Numbered from the stretch's first letter, positions 53,991 to 61,766 are shown. The stretch is DNA of 64,000 nt from Tenacibaculum sp. 190524A02b (GCF_964036645.1 NZ_OZ038525.1:1783501-1847500), one strand, 5' to 3'. The notes: generated from the sequence alone by a model not told the origin. Made by a program: numbers and translations.

Positions 53991-54019
53991 GACTATAACA
54001 AATTATAGTCGTATTTTTG
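53991..54019 (+). promoter_or_regulatory. Promoter with inverted-repeat operator before the sugar operon
   Basis: GACTATAA (53991-53998) and TTATAGTC (54003-54010) form a perfect 8-bp inverted repeat with spacer CAAA, directly before the -7 box TATTTTTG (54012-54019). The ATG is at 54039. A regulator bound here would cover the -33 region. Confidence 0.5.
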
Positions 54020-54038
54020 GAACGTTAAAACGAGTACG

Positions 54039-55166
54039 ATGAGAAAAATTCATATGGTTGACTTACAAAGTCAATATCAACAAATAAAAGATACTGTTGA
54101 TACTTCAATCCAAGAAGTATTAAACTCTTCAGCCTATATTAACGGTCCGTATGTAAAACAATTTCAGGCAGATTTAGAAGAATACTTAAATGTAAAGCAT
54201 GTAATTCCTTGTGCAAATGGTACTGATGCATTACAAATTGCCATGATGGGCTTAAATTTGCAACCTGGTGATGAAGTTATTACAGTAGATTTCACTTTTG
54301 CCGCAACCGTTGAAGTTATCGGATTACTTAAATTAACACCTGTTTTAGTAGATGTTGAAGCAGATACGTTTAATATGGATATTGATGCTTTGAAAAAGGC
54401 CATTACCCCAAAAACAAAAGCAATAGTTCCAGTTCACTTATTTGGACAATGTGCCAACATGGAAGCTATTTTAGCCGTTGCTAAAGAACATAATTTATTT
54501 GTGATTGAAGACAATGCTCAAGCCATTGGTGCTGACTATACTTTTTCTAACGGAACTGTAAAAAAAGCAGGAACTATGGGAACTGTAGGAACAACTTCTT
54601 TTTTCCCCTCTAAAAACCTGGGGTGTTATGGTGATGGTGGCGCTATTTTTACCAATAATGATGAATTAGCTCATACCCTAAGAGGCATGGTTAATCATGG
54701 AATGTACAAACGTTATTATCATGATGTTATTGGAGTAAATTCGAGATTAGATAGCATTCAAGCAGCTGTTTTAAAAACTAAATTACCATTACTAGATGGT
54801 TATTGTGAGGCTAGAAGAAAAGCTGCTACATATTATTCTGAAGCTTTTAGTAGTAATCCAAATATAATTACACCAACTATCAGTAATTTTACAACACACG
54901 TTTTTCACCAGTATACTATAAGAATTACCAATGGTAAACGTGATGAATTACACCAGCATTTATTAGATAATAACATTCCTAATGCTATTTATTATCCTGT
55001 TCCTTTACATGCACAAGAAGCTTATAAAGATGAACGTTATAATGAAAATGATTTCAAAATAACTAACCAATTAATAAATGAGGTAATATCCTTACCTATG
55101 CATACAGAACTAGACGAAGAGCAATTAAACTTTATAATTAAAACTGTTAGGGATTTTTTAAGCTAA
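54039..55166 (+). CDS. DegT/DnrJ/EryC1 family PLP sugar aminotransferase
   Basis: 375 residues. Aspartate aminotransferase fold. ANGTDALQIAMMGLNL, PVDVEADTFNMDI-like segment, VPVHLFGQCANM, VIEDNAQAIGADY and SFFPSKNLGCYGDGGAIF (PLP Lys about 192) are the family signature. It likely makes an amino sugar for a surface polysaccharide. It is followed on the same strand by galE with a 45-base gap, so both may serve nucleotide-sugar synthesis. Confidence 0.9.
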   Translation: MRKIHMVDLQSQYQQIKDTVDTSIQEVLNSSAYINGPYVKQFQADLEEYLNVKHVIPCANGTDALQIAMMGLNLQPGDEVITVDFTFAATVEVIGLLKLTPVLVDVEADTFNMDIDALKKAITPKTKAIVPVHLFGQCANMEAILAVAKEHNLFVIEDNAQAIGADYTFSNGTVKKAGTMGTVGTTSFFPSKNLGCYGDGGAIFTNNDELAHTLRGMVNHGMYKRYYHDVIGVNSRLDSIQAAVLKTKLPLLDGYCEARRKAATYYSEAFSSNPNIITPTISNFTTHVFHQYTIRITNGKRDELHQHLLDNNIPNAIYYPVPLHAQEAYKDERYNENDFKITNQLINEVISLPMHTELDEEQLNFIIKTVRDFLS

Positions 55167-55211
55167 CTACTTTTTTAAAGTATATTGGCACTATATAATA
55201 ATAAGCTAAAT

Positions 55212-56222
55212 ATGAAAAAAATTCTTGTTACTGGCGGATTAGGTTTTATTGGTTCACATACCGTAGTGGAACTACAAAACGAAGGTTTTGAAGTAGTTAT
55301 TATTGATGATTTATCAAACTCAAAAATTGATGTTCTAGATAACATTACACAAATCACAAACCAAAAACCTGATTTTCATCAAATAGACTTGCGAATTAAA
55401 TCAGATGTCAAAAACTTTTTTGATACGAATAAAATTGATGGAATTATCCATTTTGCTGCCTTTAAAGCGGTAGGAGAAAGTGTTGAAAAACCTTTAGAGT
55501 ATTATGAAAATAACATTGGTAGCTTAGTTTATTTATTACAAGAAATGCGTGATAGAAATATTGATAATTTTATTTTTAGTTCTTCATGTACCGTTTATGG
55601 GCAAGCAGATGAGTTACCAATCACTGAAAATGCGCCAATAAAACCAGCTGAGTCTCCTTACGGAAACACCAAACAAATAGGTGAAGAAATTATAAAAGAA
55701 GCCTGTAATGCCCATAATTTAAACTCGATTGCTTTACGCTACTTTAATCCAATAGGTGCACATGATAGTATTAAAATTGGAGAATTACCTTTAGGAATTC
55801 CGCAAAATTTAATTCCTTATGTAACACAAACCGCCGCTGGAATAAGAGAACAACTTTCTGTTTTTGGAGACGATTATAATACTCCAGATGGTACAGCTAT
55901 TAGAGATTATATACATGTTGTTGATTTAGCTAAAGCTCATATTGCAGCCTTAAAACGTTTATTAAACAAGAAAAATCATAACAACTTTGAATATTTTAAT
56001 GTAGGAACAGGAAAAGGAAGTTCAGTATTAGAAATAGTGAATTCTTTTGAGCAAGTTACCCATCAAAAATTAAATTATAAAATAGTTGGCAGACGTGCAG
56101 GAGATATCACTGCTGCGTATGCCGATACTACTATTGCTAATAAAGAACTTAACTGGAAAACAGAAAAGTCATTAAACGAAGCACTTCTTTCTGCTTGGAA
56201 ATGGCAACAAAAAAATAGTTGA
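55212..56222 (+). CDS. galE: UDP-glucose 4-epimerase
   Basis: 336 residues from the ATG at 55212 (the frame begins earlier at 55185 but lacks a family-like start). It interconverts UDP-glucose and UDP-galactose. VTGGLGFIGSHTVVEL (NAD loop), IHFAAFKAVGESVEKPLEYYENN, SSSCTVYGQADELPITE, SPYGNTKQIGE (Tyr, Lys catalytic) and LRYFNPIGAH are intact. Second gene of the sugar operon. Confidence 0.95.
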   Translation: MKKILVTGGLGFIGSHTVVELQNEGFEVVIIDDLSNSKIDVLDNITQITNQKPDFHQIDLRIKSDVKNFFDTNKIDGIIHFAAFKAVGESVEKPLEYYENNIGSLVYLLQEMRDRNIDNFIFSSSCTVYGQADELPITENAPIKPAESPYGNTKQIGEEIIKEACNAHNLNSIALRYFNPIGAHDSIKIGELPLGIPQNLIPYVTQTAAGIREQLSVFGDDYNTPDGTAIRDYIHVVDLAKAHIAALKRLLNKKNHNNFEYFNVGTGKGSSVLEIVNSFEQVTHQKLNYKIVGRRAGDITAAYADTTIANKELNWKTEKSLNEALLSAWKWQQKNS

Positions 56223-56246
56223 TAAATCATTCAAATACCACAAATT

Positions 56247-56282
56247 AAAAAGCTGTCATTGTTCTTCAAATGACAGCTTTTT
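56247..56282 (+). terminator. Intrinsic terminator after galE
   Basis: 14-bp perfect stem AAAAAGCTGTCATT / AATGACAGCTTTTT with an 8-nt loop. Two near copies of this hairpin recur inside the RNA array (58488-58523 and 59716-59752). Confidence 0.85.
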
Positions 56283-56321
56283 ACTATTTAAACTATATAC
56301 TAAAAACTAATGTTTCATTAC

Positions 56322-56580
56322 CTAAAAATTATATCCAATTGAAACTTGTAAAACTCTATGATTAAATTCAATATTATCATTAGCATTTGAAATGTTTGTT
56401 AACCCTAAATTATAACGTGCTCCAAAGTTTAACCCATTTTTAAGCTTATATCCCAATCCTAAGTTAATCATGCAACCTGTTTCTTCTAAATACTTTTTAT
56501 TTCTATTATTTAAGAAAAAGTACAAAACTTATAAATAGAGTTATTAAAAGTAGGTAACGTATTTTTAGTTTTTTGCATTG
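56322..56580 (-). pseudogene. Decayed outer-membrane beta-barrel gene
   Basis: The minus strand reads KLKIRYLLLITLFISFVLFLK (signal-like; 56500s) in one frame, without an ATG, then a stop, then MINLGLGYKLKNGLNFGARYNLGLTNI and ISN...RVLQVSIGYNF, the last strands of a PorT-type barrel ending in Phe. The middle of the protein is missing and frames differ, so it is a remnant of a larger gene. Deletion and frameshift are visible. Confidence 0.6.
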
Positions 56581-56884
56581 CTTAATATTTAAATGGTATT
56601 GTTTAATCTTTTATTAATACAATGCTGACTCTTTTTCCTCTATGCTTTTTAAAAAAACTTCTTATTCCTTATTGTACAAAAATTCTTTTAATCATTTTTG
56701 ACCTTTTTACACAAATTTTTGATCCTTTTTAATTACCTCAAAAAAACATAACCCAATAATTTTGCTCAAAATTTATGTAATCATATACTAATAAAAACGG
56801 GGATAGAAATAAATAGCAAAAACACGTAAAACAACTATACCTCACTAAAAAAACTTAACCATTTAAAATCAATTACTTTTTTAT
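56581..56884. other. Intergenic stretch before the aquaporin gene
   Basis: No open frame, repeat or hairpin of note. TAATTTTG at 56757-56764 could be the -7 box of the aquaporin gene, with a long leader of about 115 bases. Confidence 0.4.
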
Positions 56885-57526
56885 ATGAAAAAATATATTG
56901 CAGAATTTATAGGGACTTTTCTATTAATTTTTTGCGGCACGGGTGCCATTATTGTTAATCAATATAGTAATAACAGTTTAGGTTTACTAGGAATTGCCTT
57001 TACCTTTGGTATTACAGTGTGTGCTATGATTTATATTTTTGGAAATATTTCAGGCACTCATATAAATCCGTCCGTAACAATTGCTTTAGCACTGGGGAAG
57101 TTAACTTCTAAAAAAGAAGCTTTTTTTTATATTTTATCTCAGATGTTTGGAGCTATTTCGGCTAGTCTTTCACTTCAAATTTTATTTCCTAAAACCTCAA
57201 CATTAGGTAATACGATACCAGTTGAAAACCTTTATCAAGCCTTTATTATGGAATGTTTATTAACATTTTTGCTCATGCTTACCATTTTAGCTGTAAGTAC
57301 TAAAAAAGAACTTACTACCAATAGTGGATTAATTATTGGTACTGTTATTATTGGAATTATTTTACTAGCTGGTCCTATTTCGGGAGGCTCTTTCAATCCT
57401 GCAAGAAGTATCGCTCCTGCAATTGTCTCTAGAAACTACTCAGCTTTATGGATATATATAACAGCTCCTACTTTAGGAGCTATTATGGGGATATTTAGCT
57501 GGAAATCAATTCATAAAACAACATAA
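56885..57526 (+). CDS. Aquaporin/glycerol facilitator (MIP family)
   Basis: 213 residues, six membrane helices and two half-helices. The channel motifs are SGTHINPSVTIALAL (NPS in place of NPA) and GGSFNPARSIAPAI (NPA plus Arg of the selectivity filter). The N-terminus KKYIAEFIGTFLLIFCGTGA is typical. The first motif variant NPS and the short length resemble bacterial MIP channels of the water/glycerol group. Its stop is followed 27 bases later by the terminator of RNA unit 1. Confidence 0.9.
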   Translation: MKKYIAEFIGTFLLIFCGTGAIIVNQYSNNSLGLLGIAFTFGITVCAMIYIFGNISGTHINPSVTIALALGKLTSKKEAFFYILSQMFGAISASLSLQILFPKTSTLGNTIPVENLYQAFIMECLLTFLLMLTILAVSTKKELTTNSGLIIGTVIIGIILLAGPISGGSFNPARSIAPAIVSRNYSALWIYITAPTLGAIMGIFSWKSIHKTT

Positions 57527-57552
57527 AGCTTCTTATTCAAAACTAGCTAAAT

Positions 57553-57628
57553 AAAAAGCCTACCATTTAACAGGTAGGCTCTTTTAAAATAAAATTGGGG
57601 AAAAACGAAAAATTTCTACCTATCAAGG
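57553..57628 (-). ncRNA. Array RNA unit 1 (type I)
   Basis: Predicted RNA of about 76 nt. It begins with the hairpin ACCT-TGAT-AGGT, has the linker CGTTTTTCCCCAATTTT and ends in the terminator AGCCTACC / GGTAGGCT (57557-57580) followed by five T. The 5' part AGGTAG can also pair with CTACCT of the terminator arm. No ATG frame. It is the unit closest to the aquaporin gene and lies outside the tandem duplication. Confidence 0.6.
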
Positions 57629-57633
57629 TTAGG

Positions 57634-57681
57634 CAAAAATAATATGTTGTCCCCCTACATTTACTACTCTATCAGGTAGTT
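57634..57681 (-). promoter_or_regulatory. Promoter and dyad of array unit 1
   Basis: -7 box TATTTTTG (57641-57634). The palindrome ACTAC-N8-GTAGT (57663-57680) is centred 34 bp upstream of the box centre, i.e. near -41. Confidence 0.6.
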
Positions 57682-57904
57682 CTAATTAAAAAACACAACC
57701 GTGATTAAGAAGTATCTTATACGTGAATTATTCTTGTAAAAGACTTAAAATATAAAAAACTATTATCTAGTGAACTACCTCAAATAAATTCATAAGACTA
57801 TAAGTTTAATTTTGACACACAATCCATGAATCAATATACCTTTTGGCAGTACCCATAAATAATAACAACTTTTTAACTATTAAACTTAAAAACACAATAA
57901 ATAA

Positions 57905-57997
57905 TAAAAGAGGCTACTACATACTATAGTAACCTCCTTAAGTTAATTGAGAAATTTAATTTTATAAATGCCTCTTTTAACCAAACCTTATCCTATT
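57905..57997 (-). ncRNA. Array RNA unit 2 (type II)
   Basis: About 93 nt. Type II body with GGTTTGGTTAAAAGAG, CATTTAT and AATTAAAT, ending in an 11-bp terminator stem (57910-57936; GAGGTTACTAT with ATAGTAGCCTC-type pairing incl. G-T) and then TTTTATT. Includes AAGGAGG inside the stem. Confidence 0.6.
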
Positions 57998-58002
57998 CTA
58001 CA

Positions 58003-58049
58003 CAAAATTAGCACATCCCTTTTCTCTACTCACTATCCTCCTAGATAGT
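58003..58049 (-). promoter_or_regulatory. Promoter and dyad of array unit 2
   Basis: -7 box TAATTTTG (58010-58003). Perfect palindrome ACTATC-CTCCTA-GATAGT (58032-58049), centre 34 bp upstream. Confidence 0.65.
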
Positions 58050-58236
58050 TTTTACGTTCACATGCTTACCTTAACCTTAATAAATATAAATGTACACTTG
58101 AAAAGATAGCTTTATAGTAAAAAACTATGTTATTAATAAAGTCTATTTAAAAATTTTTCATCTAAAAACTTCAGTGATATTTACAGAAAAACAACTCATT
58201 AAAAGAAGTTAGGGATACTCTATTTAAGAACTATTA

Positions 58237-58316
58237 AACAAAGAGACTACTATTAAATAAGTAGCCTCTTTTAAAAGTGAATTGGGGAAAAACGAAAATT
58301 TACACCTTATTTAAGG
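58237..58316 (-). ncRNA. Array RNA unit 3 (type I)
   Basis: About 80 nt. 5' hairpin ACCTTA-AA-TAAGGT, linker TTTTCGTTTTTCCCCAATTC, terminator AGAGGCTACT / AGTAGTCTCT (58242-58269) and TTTG. Confidence 0.6.
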
Positions 58317-58321
58317 TTTAA

Positions 58322-58370
58322 CAAAAATAATACGGTGTAACACTTATATTAACTACCCTACTGGATAGTT
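58322..58370 (-). promoter_or_regulatory. Promoter and dyad of array unit 3
   Basis: -7 box TATTTTTG (58329-58322). Palindrome AACTACCCTACTGGATAGTT (58351-58370, plus strand), centre 35 bp upstream. Confidence 0.65.
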
Positions 58371-58487
58371 ATCTAAAAAGCTAAGTCTACTTTTGAGAAG
58401 TTTTATTATCAATATACTCTATGTTTAAAATTCTAAAAAATACGTTGCACGCTTAAATCAATAATCTCAATAAAAATCTTAAAATGT

Positions 58488-58523
58488 AAAAAGCTGTCAT
58501 TGTTCATCCAATGACAGCTTTTT
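58488..58523. terminator. CTGTCAT hairpin inside copy A
   Basis: AAAAAGCTGTCAT / ATGACAGCTTTTT, 13-bp perfect stem. Almost identical to the galE terminator; sits between units 3 and 4. Its copy-B partner (59716-59752) has one base change that breaks a pair. Confidence 0.7.
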
Positions 58524-58573
58524 AAAACCCAATTAACCAAACAAAACGATAGGTTCTTTTAGAAAAGTTTTTT

Positions 58574-58682
58574 CTAAAAAAGAGGCTACTAAATTAAAGC
58601 GTAGCCTCTTTAGATTCATTAAGGTATTTAATTCATAAATAACTCTTTTAAACCTATTGTAAACCTACTTGTATTAAAAATA
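58574..58682 (-). ncRNA. Array RNA unit 4 (type II)
   Basis: About 109 nt, the longest. Type II blocks ATAGGTTTAAAAGAG, ATTTAT, AATTAAAT are recognisable. Terminator AGAGGCTAC / GTAGCCTCT (58581-58609) with 11-nt loop, followed on the minus strand by TTTTTTA. Confidence 0.6.
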
Positions 58683-58687
58683 CATTA

Positions 58688-58736
58688 CAAAATTAAGTTA
58701 CAATTACTGTTTTTATGCTATCTCATAAGGTAGTAT
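58688..58736 (-). promoter_or_regulatory. Promoter and dyad of array unit 4
   Basis: -7 box TAATTTTG (58695-58688). Dyad CTATCTCATAAGGTAG (58718-58733), imperfect, centre 34 bp upstream. Confidence 0.6.
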
Positions 58737-58825
58737 TAAGCTAATTAACATCCAATCTTCAATATTTAAAATATCTTTTTTAAGTTATATCCTTACCTTT
58801 TTTTAATCTCATCTTAATATTTATA

Positions 58826-58904
58826 TAAAAAATAAAGAGACTATTTATTAAAACAGTCTCTTTTAAAGTAAATTTGGAAAAAGCTAAAAAATATATTTTT
58901 AACG
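58826..58904 (-). ncRNA. Array RNA unit 5 (type I)
   Basis: About 79 nt. A type I variant: GCTAA/TTAGC hairpin at the 5' end, linker TTTTTCCAAATTTACTTT, terminator AAAGAGACT / AGTCTCTTT (58834-58863) and TTTATTTTTT. Confidence 0.55.
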
Positions 58905-58909
58905 CTTAG

Positions 58910-58955
58910 CAAAAATATTTTTTTCTATGCTTATAATTCCTACCCCACTGGGTAG
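58910..58955 (-). promoter_or_regulatory. Promoter and dyad of array unit 5
   Basis: -7 box TATTTTTG (58917-58910). Perfect palindrome CTACCC-CACT-GGGTAG (58940-58955), centre 34 bp upstream. Confidence 0.65.
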
Positions 58956-59132
58956 TTTAATTGTAAAATTTAAACTTTCGTTAATATTAATCTAACTATT
59001 TACTCAAATAAATTCATTAGAATGTAATTTTTATTTTAATACAACCCTTAGGGTGTTATACCTTTTGATAGTCCCCATAAATAATAACAACTTTTTAATT
59101 ATTAAACTTAAGAACAAAACACAACAAATAAT

Positions 59133-59225
59133 AAAAAGAGGCTATCAAATACTATAGTAACCTCCTTAAGTTAATTGAGAAATTTAATTTTATAAATGCC
59201 TCTTTTAACCAAACCTTATCCTATT
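59133..59225 (-). ncRNA. Array RNA unit 6 (type II)
   Basis: About 93 nt, copy of unit 2. The terminator (59138-59164) has two changed pairs, so it is weaker than in copy A, but the T-run remains. Confidence 0.55.
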
Positions 59226-59230
59226 CAACA

Positions 59231-59277
59231 CAAAATTAGCACATCCCTTTTCTCTACTCACTATCATCCTAGATAGT
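59231..59277 (-). promoter_or_regulatory. Promoter and dyad of array unit 6
   Basis: -7 box TAATTTTG (59238-59231). Perfect palindrome ACTATC-ATCCTA-GATAGT (59260-59277), centre 34 bp upstream. The arms are kept although the spacer has changed. Confidence 0.65.
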
Positions 59278-59463
59278 TTTTACGCTCACATGCGTACCTT
59301 AACCTTAATAAATATAAAAGTAAACTTGAAAAGGGAAGCTTATAGTAAAAAACTATGTTATTGATAAAGTATATTTACAAATTTCCACCTAAAAACTTCA
59401 GAAATATTTACAGAAAAACAGTTCATTAAAAAAAGTTAGGTATGCTCTATTTAAGAACTATTA

Positions 59464-59544
59464 AACAAAGAGACTACTATTAAATAAGTAGCCTCTTTTA
59501 AAGGTGAATTGGGGAAAAACGAAAAATTTACACCTTATCTAAGG
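59464..59544 (-). ncRNA. Array RNA unit 7 (type I)
   Basis: About 81 nt, copy of unit 3. Terminator at 59469-59496 is unchanged. The linker CGTTTTTCCCCAATTC is identical. Confidence 0.6.
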
Positions 59545-59549
59545 TTTAA

Positions 59550-59598
59550 CAAAAATAATGCGTTGTAATAATTATGTTAACTACCCTATTGGATAGTT
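59550..59598 (-). promoter_or_regulatory. Promoter and dyad of array unit 7
   Basis: -7 box TATTTTTG (59557-59550). Palindrome AACTACCCTATTGGATAGTT (59579-59598, plus strand), centre 35 bp upstream. One spacer base differs from unit 3, the arms do not. Confidence 0.65.
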
Positions 59599-59801
59599 AT
59601 CTAAAAAACTAAGTCTACTTTTGAAAAGTAGTATAACTGATATGCTCTATGTTTAAAACTCTAAAAAATACGATGCATACTTAAATCAATAATCCCAATA
59701 AAAATCTTAAAATGTAAAAAGCTGTCATTTTGTATATAATGACAACTTTTTAAAACCCAATTAACCAAACAAAACGATAGGTTCTTTTAGAAAGTTTTTT
59801 C

Positions 59802-59909
59802 TAAAAAAGAGGCTACTAAATTAAAACATAGCCTCTTTAGATTCATTAAGATATTTAATTCATAAATAACTCTTTTAAACCTATTGTAAACCTACTTGTA
59901 TTAAAAATA
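59802..59909 (-). ncRNA. Array RNA unit 8 (type II)
   Basis: About 108 nt, copy of unit 4. Terminator AGAGGCTA / TAGCCTCT (59808-59836) has lost one closing pair. Confidence 0.55.
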
Positions 59910-59914
59910 CATTA

Positions 59915-59963
59915 CAAAATTAAGTTACAATTACTGTATTTATACTATCTCATAAGATAGTAT
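59915..59963 (-). promoter_or_regulatory. Promoter and dyad of array unit 8
   Basis: -7 box TAATTTTG (59922-59915). The palindrome is perfect over two 9-bp arms (ATACTATCT and AGATAGTAT, 4-nt spacer, 59942-59963), better than in unit 4. Centre 34 bp upstream. Confidence 0.65.
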
Positions 59964-60054
59964 TAAACTAATTAACCTCCAATCTTCAATATTTAAAATA
60001 TCTTTTTTGAGTTTTATTTTTACCCATTTTTAATATCATCTTAATATTCATATA

Positions 60055-60131
60055 AAAAAATAAAGAGACCATTTATTAAAACAGTCTCTTTTAAAGTAAA
60101 TTTGGAAAAAGCTAAAAATCTATTTTTAACG
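60055..60131 (-). ncRNA. Array RNA unit 9 (type I, possibly inactive)
   Basis: About 77 nt, copy of unit 5. Terminator 60062-60091 has a mismatch next to the loop. Its promoter box has lost one T (TATTTTG), so transcription may be weak or lost. Confidence 0.4.
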
Positions 60132-60136
60132 CCTAG

Positions 60137-60181
60137 CAAAATATTTTTTTCTATGCTTTTAATTCCTACCCCACTAGGTAG
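60137..60181 (-). promoter_or_regulatory. Dyad and eroded promoter of array unit 9
   Basis: Palindrome CTACC-N6-GGTAG (60166-60181) with the usual spacing to a shortened box TATTTTG (60143-60137). Confidence 0.45.
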
Positions 60182-60195
60182 TTTAATTGTAAAAT

Positions 60196-60352
60196 TTAAA
60201 CTTTCGTTAATGTTAATCTAACTATTTCCTCCAATAAAAAGGTATGCTGCGCTTCTAATCCATTTACTTCACTCTGAATTTGCAGCACCTTAATTAACGA
60301 TCGCTCTTTTAATCGAGTTTCTAAGTGCGATTTACGCAAACCTATCCAATCT
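60196..60352 (-). pseudogene. C-terminal remnant of an unidentified coiled-coil protein
   Basis: The minus strand encodes RKSHLETRLKERSLIKVLQI, SEVNGLEAQHTFLLEEIVRL and a stop, without any start codon. The same segment, with frameshifts, recurs at 62946-63103, and its last few codons are also present at the end of copy A. So it is a repeated, eroded 3' end of a once intact gene of unknown family. The 250 bases between it and the next gene (60353-60605) contain nothing recognisable. Confidence 0.5.
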
Positions 60353-60605
60353 TATTACCTTTGATAGAAATTTGTATAGTAATTAGTTTTGTAAAAAAGA
60401 AATAATCAAAAAATTGAATGACATTCATTAAATACAAAAATAAGATCCACCCATTGTTTTATATTTACTAATTAGGCTAGTACTTTTATAAGTTTAACCT
60501 ACCCTTTTCCTTCAAACAGTAACCTTTAGATATACTTTATATTTAGTTTTAGAACAAAGTATTGGTATGATACCTTTTAGTTAGTCTAAATACGTAAAGT
60601 TAATA

Positions 60606-61490
60606 TTACTTTTTGTAAGTCAATGTCATTGATATAGTTTCTCCTTTTCTAATTTCCCATTCTTCTTTAATTCCTTTTTTTGTGTACATAGGATCCGTAA
60701 AAAATGTTGGGTATATATAAGGAAAAAACAAACCACAATTACCAGGCTGTTTATAACAACTAGGTACGGACTTTAAGTATTCAACTGTTATTATAATATC
60801 TTCTTTAACAACTATATCTAGATTAGATAAATCTACAGTCTTCCAACCAACAAATTCATTATCTAAGGTTACAATAATATTTGATTTATTAATATACTTA
60901 TAAGGTTTATTATCTTTAACATTATAAATATTAATTTTTAGAATTGAGTTTTTAAATGTATTCTCTTTAATATAAAAATTAAACTTTTTCAAATAACTAG
61001 ACTTTTTAGTTCCCAAAGAAAACTTTCTTCCAATCTCATGCCCGGGTTTATTCCACATATATTTTTTAAAACTACTAGAAAACCTAATCATATCACTCGT
61101 ATTAGTTCTAGTTTTACCTTTTGTATAAGTCTTCATTTTTTTGACTTTAAGAACAACTTCATCTAACTTCTCAAAAACTTTTACTAAGTAAATCTTAATC
61201 TTCTCGTTTTTTAAATCTTTAACTGTTATTTGTTTTGTTTTATAACCTAAACAAGAGAACTCTATAATGTCAGAATCTTTAAAATCACTCCTTAATAATT
61301 TAAAGTTTCCTTTTTCATCAGAAAATGTTCCTTCATTTTTATTTAATGCAATTATATTCACATAAGGTATCGTCAATTGTTCTTTATCCATTATAACTCC
61401 TGAAATAAACAATTCTTGTGAAAAAGAATTACTAACCCATATAATAAAAACTAAGCCCTTAATTAAAAAACTATTTATTTGATTGTTCAT
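60606..61490 (-). CDS. Surface protein with carboxypeptidase-regulatory-like domain (paralogue 1)
   Basis: 294 residues. Signal peptide (about 1-24, ending SFSQ), then a CarboxypepD_reg-like beta-sandwich (about 27-105: ISGVIMDKEQLTIPYVNIIALNKNEGTFSDEKGNFKLL, with FSCLGYKTKQI), then a 180-residue C-terminal region (for example KMKTYTKGKTRTNTSDMIRF) of unknown fold that contains a galactose-binding-like strand pattern. The same plan is in the neighbour. No TonB plug follows, so not a receptor. Confidence 0.7.
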   Translation of the reverse strand: MNNQINSFLIKGLVFIIWVSNSFSQELFISGVIMDKEQLTIPYVNIIALNKNEGTFSDEKGNFKLLRSDFKDSDIIEFSCLGYKTKQITVKDLKNEKIKIYLVKVFEKLDEVVLKVKKMKTYTKGKTRTNTSDMIRFSSSFKKYMWNKPGHEIGRKFSLGTKKSSYLKKFNFYIKENTFKNSILKINIYNVKDNKPYKYINKSNIIVTLDNEFVGWKTVDLSNLDIVVKEDIIITVEYLKSVPSCYKQPGNCGLFFPYIYPTFFTDPMYTKKGIKEEWEIRKGETISMTLTYKK

Positions 61491-61766
61491 ACTTTTTTAT
61501 ATTTATTCATCATCTTTATATCCCTATATAAAACATATTAAGAGTACGCAAAAGTAATTCGTTACCCTTTAAATTAAACCTAAAATTTTATCAAAAAAAG
61601 TTAAGAAAAAAATTGACCAACTCTAAACCAAAACTTTTACACACTCTATTTGTTTAAGTTAAAAACTAATTAACAAAACACTTAAATTAAAACTAGACAA
61701 ATCTTCTATAACAACATAAATAAAAGATTAATTATTCATTTCACTTTTAATATAAAGTATAAAATG

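Larger units (their letters stand above)
57770..58996. repeat. Tandem copy A of the 1.22-kb array segment
   Basis: From AACTACCTCAAATAAATTC to the TAACTATTT end. It matches 58997-60230 with an offset of 1222-1228 bp at every landmark checked. It holds units 2-5 and one CTGTCAT hairpin (58488-58523). Confidence 0.85.
58997..60230. repeat. Tandem copy B of the 1.22-kb array segment
   Basis: Second copy, units 6-9. The junction near 58997 is chimeric: its left half (TAACTATTT) equals the sequence at 60221-60230 and its right half (CTCAAATAAATTC) that at 57777, as expected from unequal crossing-over. Substitutions are spread evenly (estimated above 90 per cent identity by eye), so the duplication is not recent. 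Confidence 0.8.

Noticed and set aside
56322..56525. A 67-codon frame as a real small gene
   Set aside because: It reads as the last strands of a barrel without the rest, with a signal-like segment out of frame upstream; treated as pseudogene.
57540..60240. A CRISPR array
   Set aside because: Repeats are long (over 200 bp), differ in type, carry promoters and terminators, and no cas gene is near.
57540..60240. An array of small peptide genes
   Set aside because: The predicted RNAs have no ATG frame of any length that is shared between units.
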